Assembly (NCBI GenBank): GCA_963978895.1
Contig: OZ022247.1
Coordinates: 2,301,369 to 2,365,368 of the forward strand
Length of the DNA: 64,000 bases
Direction of reading: 5' to 3'
Source: Erpobdella octoculata
Taxonomy: Eukaryota > Annelida > Clitellata > Hirudinida > Erpobdellidae
Made by a program: the position numbers and the translations under genes
Shown here: in pieces, positions 1 through 17,422 of the stretch
Layout of the letters: each line of letters begins with the position of its first letter
Position numbering within the stretch: position 1 is the first letter of the stretch
The notes under the pieces: generated by a model
Told to the model about the DNA's origin: nothing
The model's database searches: none
What the model saw: the letters and a program-made list of their open reading frames with translations, nothing else

Positions 1-95
1 GAACGAATGAACGAATGAACGAACGAATGAATGAATGAACGAATGAATGAATAAATGAATAAACGAACGAACGAAAAAACGAATGAACGAAATGA
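1..95. repeat. Degenerate GAAT/GAAC tetranucleotide array
   Basis: The first 95 bases are repeats of gaat, gaac and aaac type. From 96 to 405 I see no gene. That stretch holds a GA-rich tract (about 178-270) and a short run of cagc/tagc/aacc-like words near 310-370. Confidence 0.8.
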
Positions 96-405
96 ATCAT
101 TTAAAAATAATTTGACATAAATTGAGGTAATCAAGCTTTTTACACCAAGACTTGTGCTATAACTAGAGGCGAAATGAGGAAGAGGAAAAGACAGAGAGAG
201 AGAGAGAAAGAGAAGAGAGTGAGGAGAGATTAAGGGGGGAGAGAGAGAGAGGTGGTAAAAGAGACAGAGTGCGGAGAGGGGCAGAAAGACACCCACAATG
301 ACTTACAGCTTAACCAACGAAACAGCTAACCAGTCAACCAGCCAGCTAGCCAGCTAGCCAATCTATCAATCAGTAAGCACGAGTACAACTGAACATTTTC
401 ATTAC

Positions 406-1283
406 CTCATCAGCAGCATCGAAGACCTGATTCCTGAAGCACATGGAGTCCTTTCCATTTCTACCACCTGCACCTGCATTCTCTCCTTCTTCGTTCGTCT
501 TTCTGTCCTTCTTAGTGAAGAAATCAAGAAATCCTCCCCTGACATTTCTATCTCCCGGCACGTTGCATCCAGCTCCATCTCCACCTCTACCCCCGCCCCC
601 ACCACCATCTCCACCACCACCATCATCATCATCATGACTTCCGTCGTCTCGAGACGTTCCATCATCTCGCTGGATCTCGTCACGTCCGACACTCGAGATC
701 TCCTCGCAAGATGACGAGATCTTCTTCTTTTCTGATTTTTTTATAACTTCCAAAGCGGTGCTCTCGTCTGACACTCCAGCTGTGCTTCTGACGTTCAGTG
801 CCGCAGCAGCTCCTCCGACCGCGTTGGGCGAACTTCCTCCCACGAGCATGGCCTGACACAGAGACTTTCGCGCCAAAACGACCGACTTCCGGTAGCTCTG
901 TATGACGTCTTCGTCTGAATCTTGCTCTGAAGATGCAGACGCATCGGATGATGATGACATCGAGGCCCCTAGAGGCGAGGAGAGGACTTCAGGGCCCATG
1001 GATGCTGAATATACCATAATTATCATTGTTTCTATTATCGATCATCATCATCATCATCATCATCGTCATCGTCATCATCATCATCATCATCATTGTCGTC
1101 GTCGTCATCGTCATCATCATCATCGTCGTCGTCGTCGTCGTTATCGTCATCGTCGTCGTCGTCATCATCAGCGGCTTCAAATGTGCTCATACTAAAGCAG
1201 CTTATGAAAGGACATTTATGTGAGGTCGTTAAAAACCCTTCAAAGTTCGTGGTTTTAATTGTCGTTGAAGTACTACGTACTGC

Positions 1284-1365
<82 letters not shown>

Positions 1366-1393
1366 CATGATGATGGATGATGATATTGAAGAT

Positions 1394-1440
<47 letters not shown>

Positions 1441-1737
1441 GATGATGACGACGCTAAAAACTAAAAACATCATAAAACAACTAAATAACACATTCACTTT
1501 CAAAACCAAAAACCACCAACGAACCTTTGATCTTATACTTCTCAGAACGCCTGCTCTTCTTTCTCGTCTTCCTCTTCTTGCCGTCCAACTTTCCGTAGCC
1601 GAAGAGGTTGAGCGGCAGGTCGTTGGCGCACCGGGAGCAGCGGGACAGTGCCTTGCTGTCGACGAGTATGACGAGTAGGAAGATGACGAGCGCCACGATC
1701 GTCACCACCAGAAGGAACAACTTCGTCTCGCCGGGAA
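406..1737 (-). CDS. Unrecognised single-pass membrane protein, two internal exons
   Basis: Two minus-strand exons join in phase: 1737-1525 (213 nt) and 1004-406 (599 nt). Both are bounded by AG acceptors and GT donors, and the intron is filled with microsatellite. The first exon encodes a hydrophobic segment of about 20 residues (KLFLLVVTIVALVIFLLVIL), followed by a CxxC pair (CSRC) and a basic stretch rich in Lys/Arg. This fits a transmembrane helix with a positive cytoplasmic flank. The second exon encodes an acidic, Ser-rich region, then a Gly/Asp low-complexity tract and the motif GGFLDFFTKKDRK. The phase at both outer ends shows that the gene continues left off the window and also needs an upstream exon to the right, which I could not find. 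The low-complexity tracts resemble the genomic GAT/GGT repeats and may derive from them. I do not recognise the family. Confidence 0.5.
1041..1450. repeat. Compound trinucleotide microsatellites in an intron
   Basis: The intron between the two exons above is largely (CAT/CGT)n at about 1041-1172, then (CTG)n at 1281-1305, (GAT)n at 1306-1377 and (GACGAT)n at about 1395-1437. The block has long spurious open frames in several phases. Confidence 0.9.
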
Positions 1738-1821
1738 CTTTTAAAATTAAAAATATGAAAAAAATCGAAGTTTTGCCGCCGTGGTCAGAAATCGGAGAAT
1801 TTCAGTGTGGTGAACCGGTTT

Positions 1822-2061
<240 letters not shown>

Positions 2062-2272
2062 GTGAGCACCACAAACAACAACAACTAGAACTAGCATCTT
2101 TTGTTTACTTGATCCAAGTATGCTGTCAGGTTCTTCGGCAAGAGACATCATGGCGGAAGACTTTTATTCAAATTTATGTGGTGATGATGACGATTAGTGA
2201 TTTGACGAAGACGACAACGACGATGATGATGATGATGATGACGACGGCGTTGATGACGATGACGACGAAGAT

Positions 2273-3893
2273 GCTAGAAAATCAGTCATGACCAGACTCG
2301 ACACCACACTGAAATATTTAAAAAAATAAAACTTGAAGCGTGTAATTTTAATATGCAAATTTATTACATTCTGAAATGTAACCAAATTTTGAATATTTTA
2401 TATTCTATTTTGTTTAATTACGTAAAAATTGAAAAAATTTATTTACAAATCGATATTTTACCGATATAAATCATTTTACATTGTTTTAAAAAAGTAATAT
2501 AGAGATAAATAATACGGCTTAAAAGATACTGGCCGATAGTGGTTAATTGGACAGTTTTATGAATATAGTCTTTAAATACATATTATGATAAATTAATTTT
2601 TTTTAATTTAAATAATTTTTAAAACTAGTTTAAGAATAAAAAGGTTTAAATATAACTAAATAATTTTACAGAATAATGATTTTTTTAGCTAAAATTCAAT
2701 AAAAAAGGGCAATCGATAATAAAGGCTGGCGTAAATTTAGTTCTTCAATGAATTTTATATCATTTCATTTCTTATCAAAGTTTTATGTGCAGATAACAAA
2801 TAGACTATCCTCCAATGGCCAGCTTGGACCTTGGTGGGGTGGGGGGTTGGGCTGGGCCGGCATATGCCCTCCGAAGTGAGCTCATTTAAATACCGCTAGT
2901 GCGTCGCCATACCCTGACACAGTGGCTAGGCTAGCTGATAGCTACCGGTCTACCATTATAGAACCTGGCGCTAACGTATCTACAATGCGGTACAACCATA
3001 GATGGATATGTCCCATCTATATATCTACGGGTACAACTAAAATTAAAAAATTACACTATAAATATTATTTTTTTTAATAAATTATCAATGTTAGTCATCC
3101 GATTATTACTTCTACTTTTTATGGCTATCGATCATCATCACCACCACCATCATAGTTCATCCACTCTACCAGCGCCCACCTACCCCCACCCACCACCATT
3201 TCAAGTTATTTAAACCACCACAAACAGAATCGATTTAAAGATTTATTTTCCATCAAATTCATAAATAATGCATGTGTGCAACTGCATCGGTAGGTGAGTA
3301 TGGGTACTGGATCGGTAGGTAGAGGGGCTGATGGGTGGATACATCTGTAGGGTAGATAGGAACGGTTGATTTACATCGGTAGGGTAGATAGGAACGGTTG
3401 ATTTACATCGGTAGAGAAAGTGATGAAATGTATATTGATGCTGAAAGAAACACTGTGCATGAAATATAGTAGAATTTACCGATTAAATTTACATGTAAAA
3501 TCATTAATTAATATATATTTATTATTTATTACAATTAGCAATTATGATAGCAAAATTGTTTGCATCTTAAAAAAGGGCGAAAAAGAGTACTACTCTACTA
3601 AATCATCTGCTGTTAGTTCAGTGTAAACATTCTAATGTTTGTCGTGAAAATAGACTTTGTCGATTGTCTATGCATGGAATGATGCAAACATGCAACACTT
3701 TTGTTTATTATAATTTTTTTTTTTAGCACACTGTAGACTCTTAACAACTTTTAAGAGCATTGCCATGCGACGGTTTCGGTCTTATGCTCTTTAAACGAAA
3801 TAAATCGACATATTTATTATTATTTATGCACTTATGCGGCTTGAATTTACTAGCGTACATATCAGTTGAAATAGTACATTACTACTTCTACAG
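2273..3893. other. Gene-free AT-rich stretch
   Basis: No supported gene. A GC-richer segment at about 2808-3030 looks like an old interspersed repeat. A 32-34-bp unit containing gggtagataggaacggttga is repeated in tandem at about 3340-3415. Confidence 0.5.
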
Positions 3894-3894
3894 T

Positions 3895-5037
<1,143 letters not shown>

Positions 5038-5306
5038 GCTGCTACTATTACTAAAAACTTCTACTCAGAGAACTAAAAATAATTAAGACATAACTTACCC
5101 AATAAGATGCAAAAAACTCCTTTTCAACTAAATCGCAATATAAAACTTTTTCAAATTATTTTTTTATTCAATAAAATATACTTCATATAAATTAATTAAT
5201 TAATTATTAATAAATAATAAAAAATAATAAATCTCGAATGTTCTCTAGCGCGCCTTCACGAAGACTGCATATGGTCCAAGCGATGAAATTGCGCTTAGAA
5301 AAGGGA

Positions 5307-5328
5307 TGATGATGATGATGATGATGAC

Positions 5329-5426
<98 letters not shown>

Positions 5427-5427
5427 T
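5307..5427. repeat. (GAT)n passing into (GACGAT)n
   Basis: A run of GAT triplets with one GAC changes sharply near 5390 into alternating GAC-GAT hexamers. Confidence 0.95.
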
Positions 5428-5523
5428 GCTGAAAGAGGAGAAAAAGAATAGCAGTGATGATTATGATGACGAGGTTACATGAGTTATAGAAATTATTTTT
5501 TGAGAACAATTACTGATTTATTT

Positions 5524-5760
<237 letters not shown>

Positions 5761-6131
5761 TAAGTAATAATAATAGTAACAATAATAAGCCATGATTAAC
5801 CATTAGAATTGAATGAATTCAACACTAAACAACAACCAGCGTCTCACTCAATGAGGCAAAGTCAGCATGCGACCGACGCGCAAATTACTTACTCCAGGTT
5901 CGAACCCCCCCCCCCCCCCCCCCGGCTACTTTACAACAAGAAAGAAAGGTTTAGAAATAGAATAGAAATATAGGCATGTCAGTATACAGCCCATAGGTGT
6001 AGGGGAAGTTTATGTGGTGGGGGCAAGGTTGGCGTCTCGGCCCTAAAAAAAATTGAAATCCAATAATCTAATATAAAAAAAAACTCATTTTTCTTCCTAA
6101 AATAACCTGCCCTGGGAGTTTAAGATTGCCA
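5761..6131. other. Gene-free stretch with a C run and a hAT-like end
   Basis: A run of about 16 C lies at 5907-5923, just after the word caggttcgaa, which resembles a tRNA B box of an old SINE. The words cataggtgtagggg near 5993 resemble the left end of the hAT element at 45755. No gene is seen. Confidence 0.35.
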
Positions 6132-6465
6132 ACACAATCAGTACACATATCAAACACAATCAGTACACAAATCAAGCACAATCAGTACACATATCAAACA
6201 CAATCAGTACACATATCAAACACAATCAGTACACAAATCAAGCACAATCAGTACACATCATATCAAACACAATCAGTACACAAATCAAACACAATCAGTA
6301 CACATATTAAACACAATCAGTACACATAATATCAAAAACAATCAGTACACATATCAAACACAATCAGTACACAAATCAAACACAATCAGTACACATATCA
6401 AACACAATCAGTACACATATCAAACACAATCAGTACACATATCAAACACAATCAGTACACAAATC
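6132..6465. repeat. 22-bp minisatellite
   Basis: About 15 tandem copies of a unit reading acacaatcagtacacatatc plus two bases, with variants in which acatat becomes acaaat or gains three bases. There are no unique spacers, so this is not a CRISPR array. Confidence 0.9.
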
Positions 6466-6639
6466 TCTGTCGTAGGGCTTAAAATGTGGAACCAACTTCC
6501 GCACCACTTCATTTAGTACAACCAGCTTCCACACAGCGCTTAAGACTTTTCCGCTCACAAAATCCTTCCCCTTTTGTCAACAGTGGTCTTGAAGTTCTTC
6601 TCAAACATAAAACACCACTTAAATCTGAATCGGTTTCGT

Positions 6640-6955
6640 TATCATCATCATCACTAGATTGTACGCATCATTATCATCCTCATAATCACTAGATTGTATG
6701 CATCATTATCATCATCATTACTAGATTGTACGCATCATTATTATCATCATCACTAGATTGTATGCATCATTATCATCATCATTACTAGATTGTACGCATC
6801 ATTATCATCATCATCATCATCATCACTAGATTGTACGCATCATCATCATCATCATTACTAGGTTGTACGCATCATTATCATCATCATCATCATCATTACT
6901 AGGTTGTACGCATCATTATCATCATCATCATTACTAACTAGATTGTACGCACCAC
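6640..6955. repeat. Minisatellite with cactagattgtacgcatcat units
   Basis: Seven or so units of 38-50 bp share a ctagattgtacgcatca core separated by variable numbers of atc triplets. From 6956 to 7450 the sequence is AT-rich and featureless. Confidence 0.85.
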
Positions 6956-7447
6956 TGTGAGGTAGAAACTTTAACGGCTTTTTCCAGGTCGACAAATGGA
7001 AGTTGTGAACGATGGAAAAGTTTTAATAATTTTAAAAAAATGTTGGAAAATAGTGAATTGATAAAAAAAAATAAAGAGATAGCAAAATAACAATAATAGT
7101 AATTATTAGTATTTATTTTGAATGTTTATCTTTAATGGATATCCTAATGAAATAGGATTGCTTTATTTTGTAAATATCATCAAAACAAGTGTTTATTGAT
7201 TTTTATTCGACACCTGAAATAATTGAAATATCTTACCAGCTTTTTCAAGGCTCCATCCACAGCTGACAGTGAGCTTGGTTAGATTGAAGTTTCTTTAATA
7301 AAAAAGAAGAAGCTGTTCTGGAAATCCCCAAGCGTCAGAATCAATGGAAAAACCCAGAAGGAATTGAAACATATGCTGTCTCCCTAACCTGGCTTGGAGA
7401 AGATAGGAAACGTCATTGAGCCCATTTCGGGACTGCTTGCGCGCGTT

Positions 7448-7612
7448 TGACTGTGTTTGTGATCTTGTGACGTTGTTTGTGTTTGTGATCTTGTGACGTT
7501 GCTCGTGTTTGTGATCTTGTGTCGTTGTTCGTGTTTGTGATCTTGTGTCGTTGTTCGTGTTTGTGATCTTGTGTTGTTGTTCGTGTTTGTGATCTTGTGT
7601 CGTTATTCGTGC
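7448..7612. repeat. 26-bp minisatellite
   Basis: Six tandem units of 26 bp contain gtgtttgtgatcttgtg, with the tail varying among gacgttg, tcgttg and ttgttg. Confidence 0.9.
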
Positions 7613-7754
7613 TGGCTTCTTATTTTTCCAGTGAAGGACGGGAAAACAAACGCTCATCACATTATCATGTGTCTGCGCTAATGGCTTGCAGCTGGCAACG
7701 AGGTGATGGGAGGAGAGAAAGGATGTGTTGCTTAGGACACATAGGAGATGAAGA

Positions 7755-7806
7755 AGAAACAGAGCGAGAAAGAGAAAGAGGGAGAGGGAAAGAGAAAGAG
7801 AGAGAA

Positions 7807-7854
<48 letters not shown>

Positions 7855-7897
7855 GAGAGAGGGGGGGGGGAAGAGAGAGAAAGAAAAAGAAAAGAGA
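7755..7897. repeat. GA-rich microsatellite
   Basis: An imperfect (GA)n tract with GGGA and GAAA interruptions. The following 7900-8085 is AT-rich without a gene. Confidence 0.9.
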
Positions 7898-8089
7898 GGT
7901 GACAATTCGCGTCTCTTTTAGCACTACTTTATATATATGATGCTTATAATACTTCAATTATTCCATAATCTAGTGCTCAGTACTTCCTCCAATTGACCAG
8001 CTAACTACTTCTCCGCTTTCGTATCATCTAAGTTTATAACTTATAATTAATAAATCATTTACAGCATTTGTTTATTAATACTAGCACAG

Positions 8090-8341
8090 GTACACTACAA
8101 CTACCACTACTACTACAACCACTACCACCACTACCACTACCACTACCACTACCACTACCACTATCACTACCACTACCACTACCACCACTACCACTCCCAC
8201 TACCACTTCCACTACAACTACCACCATTACCATTACCATTACCACTACCACCACTACTACCACTACCACTACCACTACCACTACCACTACCACTACCACT
8301 ACAACTACAACTACCACTACCACTACCACCACTACTACTAC
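8090..8341. repeat. (CTACCA)n microsatellite ending in ACT units
   Basis: Imperfect cta-cca hexamers finish as actactact directly at the 3' end of the neighbouring LINE remnant. On the minus strand this array reads as the TAG/TGG tail that follows the LINE polyadenylation-like signal. Confidence 0.9.
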
Positions 8342-9561
<1,220 letters not shown>

Positions 9562-9852
9562 AAAACAACAATAACAACCGTACTTTCAAAGTAAAACGAT
9601 TGGTCAGCCAGGGGACCAGCTGACCAAAGACGAGATGTCACGTGTGTGAAGGCGGCAAACGAGTTCAGCTAACTCGAAAACGCTGGTGTTGCACAATAAG
9701 AAAGTGTACGATTTCTTCCTCTGTTTCTCTTCCTCTACTACACTGTACATCTACATTAATATTGAACATTTGTCTACCATGACCATTGTGCAGTGCAGTG
9801 TATAATGCATGCATGCATGCATGTATGTATGTATGTAATTTAGGTATGCATT

Positions 9853-10880
<1,028 letters not shown>

Positions 10881-10964
10881 TATGCATTAGTTTTAATGTC
10901 AACGTGTGAGTCATTTATATGGAGTTATGGAAGGAGTGAAAAAAGAAAAAGCGTTAAAGATGAA

Positions 10965-11026
10965 ACAGAGAGAGGGAAAGAACGAGAGAGATTAAGAGAT
11001 AAAGAAAGGAAGAAAGAAGGAAAGAA

Positions 11027-11101
<75 letters not shown>

Positions 11102-11109
11102 GAGAGAGA

Positions 11110-11150
<41 letters not shown>
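10965..11150. repeat. GA-rich microsatellite
   Basis: (GA)n with AAAG interruptions at its left end. 11151-11385 has no supported feature. Confidence 0.9.
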
Positions 11151-11154
<4 letters not shown>

Positions 11155-11386
11155 AACGAGTAAAGCTGTGTGTGATGTATAATCATTGGACGGATTTACT
11201 TCAAGACAAGACTGTTAAGCTTCCTTCCAGCTCAGTGTTTTCCAGCTTCCAGGTGATTCTTTGCCATTCCTCGTAAGTTCTTGTTTTCAACAATTCTGTC
11301 ACGTGGTGCAGCGTGAGCTAGCTGGTGGCTTTATATATAACTTTGTTAAAATAATATACCGATCGGCATTGATAATGATAGTGAAG

Positions 11387-12795
<1,409 letters not shown>

Positions 12796-13116
12796 ATGGC
12801 GCTCAGTGCGTGCAAATCACTCAACCAGTTTCGTAGAGGGAAAGGTATTTCTTTTTTTTTTGAAGGGTTGACTTTTCAGTTCATTAAAATAAAATATGGA
12901 ATGACAAATAAAAATTACTTTGTCGACTCACCGACTAGCTCAACAAAGAAGCTAAACTTTACCCCTCGGCAACTATCCATAGAGCAGAAGAACACCCCAT
13001 CGGCAGCCGAACCCAACCCCACCAACTTGGCTGAGCCCCTAAACATTATATCATGCCCGAACACAGCAAACGTCGCCATCGCAAGTTTAAAAAGAAGATA
13101 TAACAAAACAGGTATC
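12796..13116 (+). CDS. Possible 5' exons of an unrecognised gene
   Basis: An ATG at 12796 opens a frame of 107 codons with non-repetitive, coding-like composition. Two readings are possible. The first is one open frame to the stop near 13119. The second is a short first exon ending at gggaaag|gtattt (about 12844), then an exon from an acceptor near 12879 (ttttcag) ending at aacaaaacag|gtatct near 13110. The second exon would encode a Pro/Asn/Thr-rich stretch with STKKLNFTPRQLSIEQK. No further exons or domains were found downstream. It could be a chance frame. Confidence 0.25.
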
Positions 13117-13711
13117 TAAATTATTATTCTTTTCCAAAACGAACAAAAAATAAACTGCAAGGGGTAAGTTAATGTCGTCCAATCAGAGGTTATCATTAAT
13201 ATTTACTGCTGTGCAGCAGCGTGTGTGTGTCAAGTAATGAGCTAGTTAATGAAAGAAAGTGAGATAGTAACAAGAAGAAAAAATGAAAGAAATAAACGAT
13301 TAAATGCGACTTGAGAGGTTATAAAAGGTGCAATTTCTTCTTTTTTTTTTTGAATGCCACAACCATAGAGCATTAATTAAAAACTAACAAACAAATAAAC
13401 CAAACCAACCATTGAATAATAATGAACAAAATATTAACCCAGAACAACCCTGGTGCAATACAAATATGAGATGCAAGAGGTAGAGAGAGAAAGAGAGAAA
13501 GAGAGAGAGAGAGAGAGAAAAAAAGAGAGAAAGAAAGAGAGTCAAATAAGAGTAAAGGATGAAAACATAAAAGATATGGTTAGAAGATATTAGCAAACGT
13601 TAAATTCACAGCAAAAATACTATTTTTAAACAAAACAAAAACACTGGTGAATTATATCACTCGATAGTCCGTCGGTGCATTAATTACATAATTCATTCAT
13701 TCGTTCCTCGA
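13117..13711. other. Intergenic stretch with a GA tract
   Basis: AT-rich, with an imperfect GA microsatellite at about 13478-13545. This is the 3' flank of the CLK-type kinase on the minus strand. No clear polyadenylation signal could be chosen. Confidence 0.4.
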
Positions 13712-16683
13712 TCAGGACTTGAGGGCATGCGTACGGAAAAACCGATCTCCAATAGCCTCGTTGGAAGTGATCCTGCGGTCCGGGTCGTAGGTCAACATGT
13801 TCAGCAAGAGTTCAAAGAGGTCACCATGGTCGAGGTCTTTGACGAGAATGTAGTTCTAGGAGTGTCAAGAATGACCAGAATAATTATGAATTATAATAGT
13901 AATTATATGAATCATAACAGTAATTATATGAATTATAATAGTAATTATACGAATTATAATAGTAATTATACGAATTATAATAGTAATTATATGAATTATA
14001 ATAGTTATTATATGAATTATAATAGTAATTATATGAATTATAATAGTTATTATATGAATTATAATAGTAATTATATGAATTATAATAGTTATTATATGAA
14101 TTATAATAGTAATTATATGAATTATAATAGTAATTATATGAATTATAATAGTTATTATATGAATTAATAAATAAATTAACATAATAAATTAGGATTTTTA
14201 AATACATTTATATATTTATTATAAAGGTTAAGAATGAACAAATTGATGAACATACCAATAAATTTATAATTGACAAATCAATCCATCACTTATGAACAGT
14301 AAAAAAATAATGATTGACACACAAACGAATCGACCAATCGCTGCTCGCCAACAGTTCAATAACTGACTGAGCATCGACCAATCGTCGAAAAACCAGTCGA
14401 TTAGATCAATGACCGACCTTGAGGGGCTTGCAGTTCTTCTTGACGTATCTTCCGTCTCTCGTGTCCTCATCCCAGTCGAGTTTGTCGTTCAGGAAGTATT
14501 TGGTTCTAAACGGCAGTGGTGGCAGCGTTAGGTGGAGATGAGTTAACGTACAAACAAATAATTCGAACTACTCGAAATTAAATTACACCGAGAAAATTAA
14601 AATAAATTGAAATCATGTCCCAGCACTACTAGTAAAACCTAGATTAGTTTTACGTTCATTACGAAATCACGTTTTAGTGACTTGCTTCCTTCTGTCTTTG
14701 CAGGGCAGAGTACTTATATCAATGATGATAACAATGATAAAAAACAGTGATGGTACTGATAATGACATAATAGTACTTATAGCAAAAATAGTGATGGTAC
14801 TGGTAATGATATAATAGTACTTATAGCACAAAAATAGTGATGGTACTGATAGATAATGATATAATAGCACTTACAGCATTGACCATCGGAAAGAATCGAT
14901 AAAAAAACCAACCTCGATTTACTGCACATTTTCTGCGGCAATGGTCCCAAGATGATCTGCATCATTGCCAGGTGCTCCGTGTTGGAGTGGGTCTAATTGG
15001 TTGTGGATAACAACAAAAATGTCAATAACATTTCAAACAAAACGATAATAATTTATTATTAATATTATAATACAAGTCAATAAAATAATTTTATTAATGC
15101 AATAAATGCATATATTTAAAATTACATAAATAAATAGAAATAAATGCAGATGTAGATAACCTGGAAAAGAGTATTGCCTGTGTACATTTCAAAGAGGATG
15201 CATCCGATACTCCACATGTCGCAAGAATGATGCCAACCTAGTTCTGACCGGTTCAAATGAAAAGAGGACATCTCCAATATAACTATCAAATTATAATTAT
15301 TACCCAATATCCATCCATCCATCCTTTAATATCTTCATTCACCCAGCTTCATTCATCAAGCCATTCCATTCCTTCTCCAGTTAATCCACGAAATCGCCGG
15401 TTATTCGCCAATCCTGATTCACTTGGCTATCAATTCATTCATTCAATTACATATATAATATATATTTTAGATAATGATAATTCACTCGTCTATCAATTCT
15501 TTCATTTAATTATATTAATAAAAATAGATATAAATATAATTTACAAACCTAGTATAATTTCGACGGCTCTGTACTGCCTGGTGGAAACGATGCGAGTGTG
15601 TCTTTCGTCATCGTGTGTGGCCGATCCGAAGTCGATCAGGCGGATGTCAGTACACTTGAGCATGTTGTACTGTTTGTACTGCTTTCCGTCCTGAGTACGA
15701 GTCACGTAATTCAGTAATTACAAATCATTTAATTCATTACTTACAAGTCATGTAATTCATTGATTACAAATCATGTAATTCACTGCTTACAATTCTATAA
15801 ATTTATTACAAATCCATCAATCAATTAATTAATTAAATAATAAATTACAAGACCAGTAAAATAAATAAAATCAAAACAGAATGAATGCTACAGAAAGCAT
15901 ATTACAACAGCAAAACTTTACTCTTTACTGACCACTTACAGATTTAAAAAAATAATAGAAAAATCAACTAAAGTTTCAATCAACAAATCAACCATTGATT
16001 CAATCAGCAAACCAGCAACAACAAATTTTCATCGTCTCAATCGATCGCTTCTTGCTAACTAACAAACAAATAAGCAAACAAATCAACCAACCAATCAACC
16101 ACTTTCAATCATCAGCAAACAAATCAACCAATCAACCACTTTCAATCATCAGCAAACCAATCAATAATAATAATAATCATAAAGTTGTCAGCAGACCAAC
16201 AAAAACTACCTGAGTGTGGAATGCGAGTGTCGTGAAATCTGAATTGACGAAAAGAATGTTTTCCGGCTTCAGATCCGTGTGAGTCCACTTGTTGTCGTGG
16301 AGAACTGGAGAGAAAACCAGAATTATAATTATAATATGTTAAACACATGGAGGAAATGAATATAAAATTAAAAAACAATTTATTGAAATTAATAATCGAT
16401 TCTAATAATATTTAAGAAATTCGTGAGACGTGGCAAAAAATACTTTTTTCAAATCAAAACTTTGAGGAATACATCCTCCACTATTATCATCATGATCACT
16501 ATTATCATTAATTATTATTATTTCTTAAAACTATTTATATCATTAATATTATTAAAATAAAATAGTAGCAACATAATAAGCAATTAAACGTCTGGTTCCT
16601 CTAACGATCATCATCATCACCATCGTCATAGTAACTACTCCTAATTCCACAAACATCGAAATCCGTGGCCAATGTGGAAAAGT

Positions 16684-16736
<53 letters not shown>

Positions 16737-17390
16737 TATATAGAGAGAAAAAGAGAAAAAAGAAAGATAGTAAGCCAGGTCATATAAATGAAAAGAGCAA
16801 ATATCATTTCCATACATTAATCTTACATATTAATACAGAGAAACAGTTCAATACGTTTAAAAAGAGCAGTTACAACAAACCGACATGCACTTATCATCTT
16901 ATCGAGAGTCTCTCGACGACGTGAATATATTAATATTAATGATAAACAGAGCCAACCTTTAATTTTTCTTTCATTATTTTGTGTGTGGAAATAAATGAAC
17001 AAATGTAAGTAATACAATAAAGTACAATAAAATATAGTAATAATAATAATGATATTATTATGGGAAACAACCATTGAAGAGTTTACTTACCTCTCAAATA
17101 ATAGGTCTCCTAGACAGATGAATCAACAATTAACAATTTTGAATTTTTTTCTCTCAATTACTCGTAAATAAATAATATTTCATCATCATAAACTGTCAAC
17201 AATGTGAAAATCTTTATTTATTTATTTATTCATTCCGACCACTCACATTTGATCGCCGTGAGGATCTGGTGGCCGACGTGTCTCACGTGCTCCAACGGGT
17301 AAGGCCGATACTCGTTGTTTTTCTTTCAAATAAAAAAAATAAACTGTATCAATAAAAATACACACACACACATACGCACACATACATACA

Positions 17391-17422
<32 letters not shown>

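Noticed and set aside
6132..6465. Possible CRISPR-like array
   Set aside because: Units are contiguous 22-bp copies with no unique spacers, in a eukaryotic genome.
7295..7957. 220-codon minus frame with Leu/Ser and Thr/Gln repeats
   Set aside because: It is produced by the 26-bp minisatellite and the GA tract.
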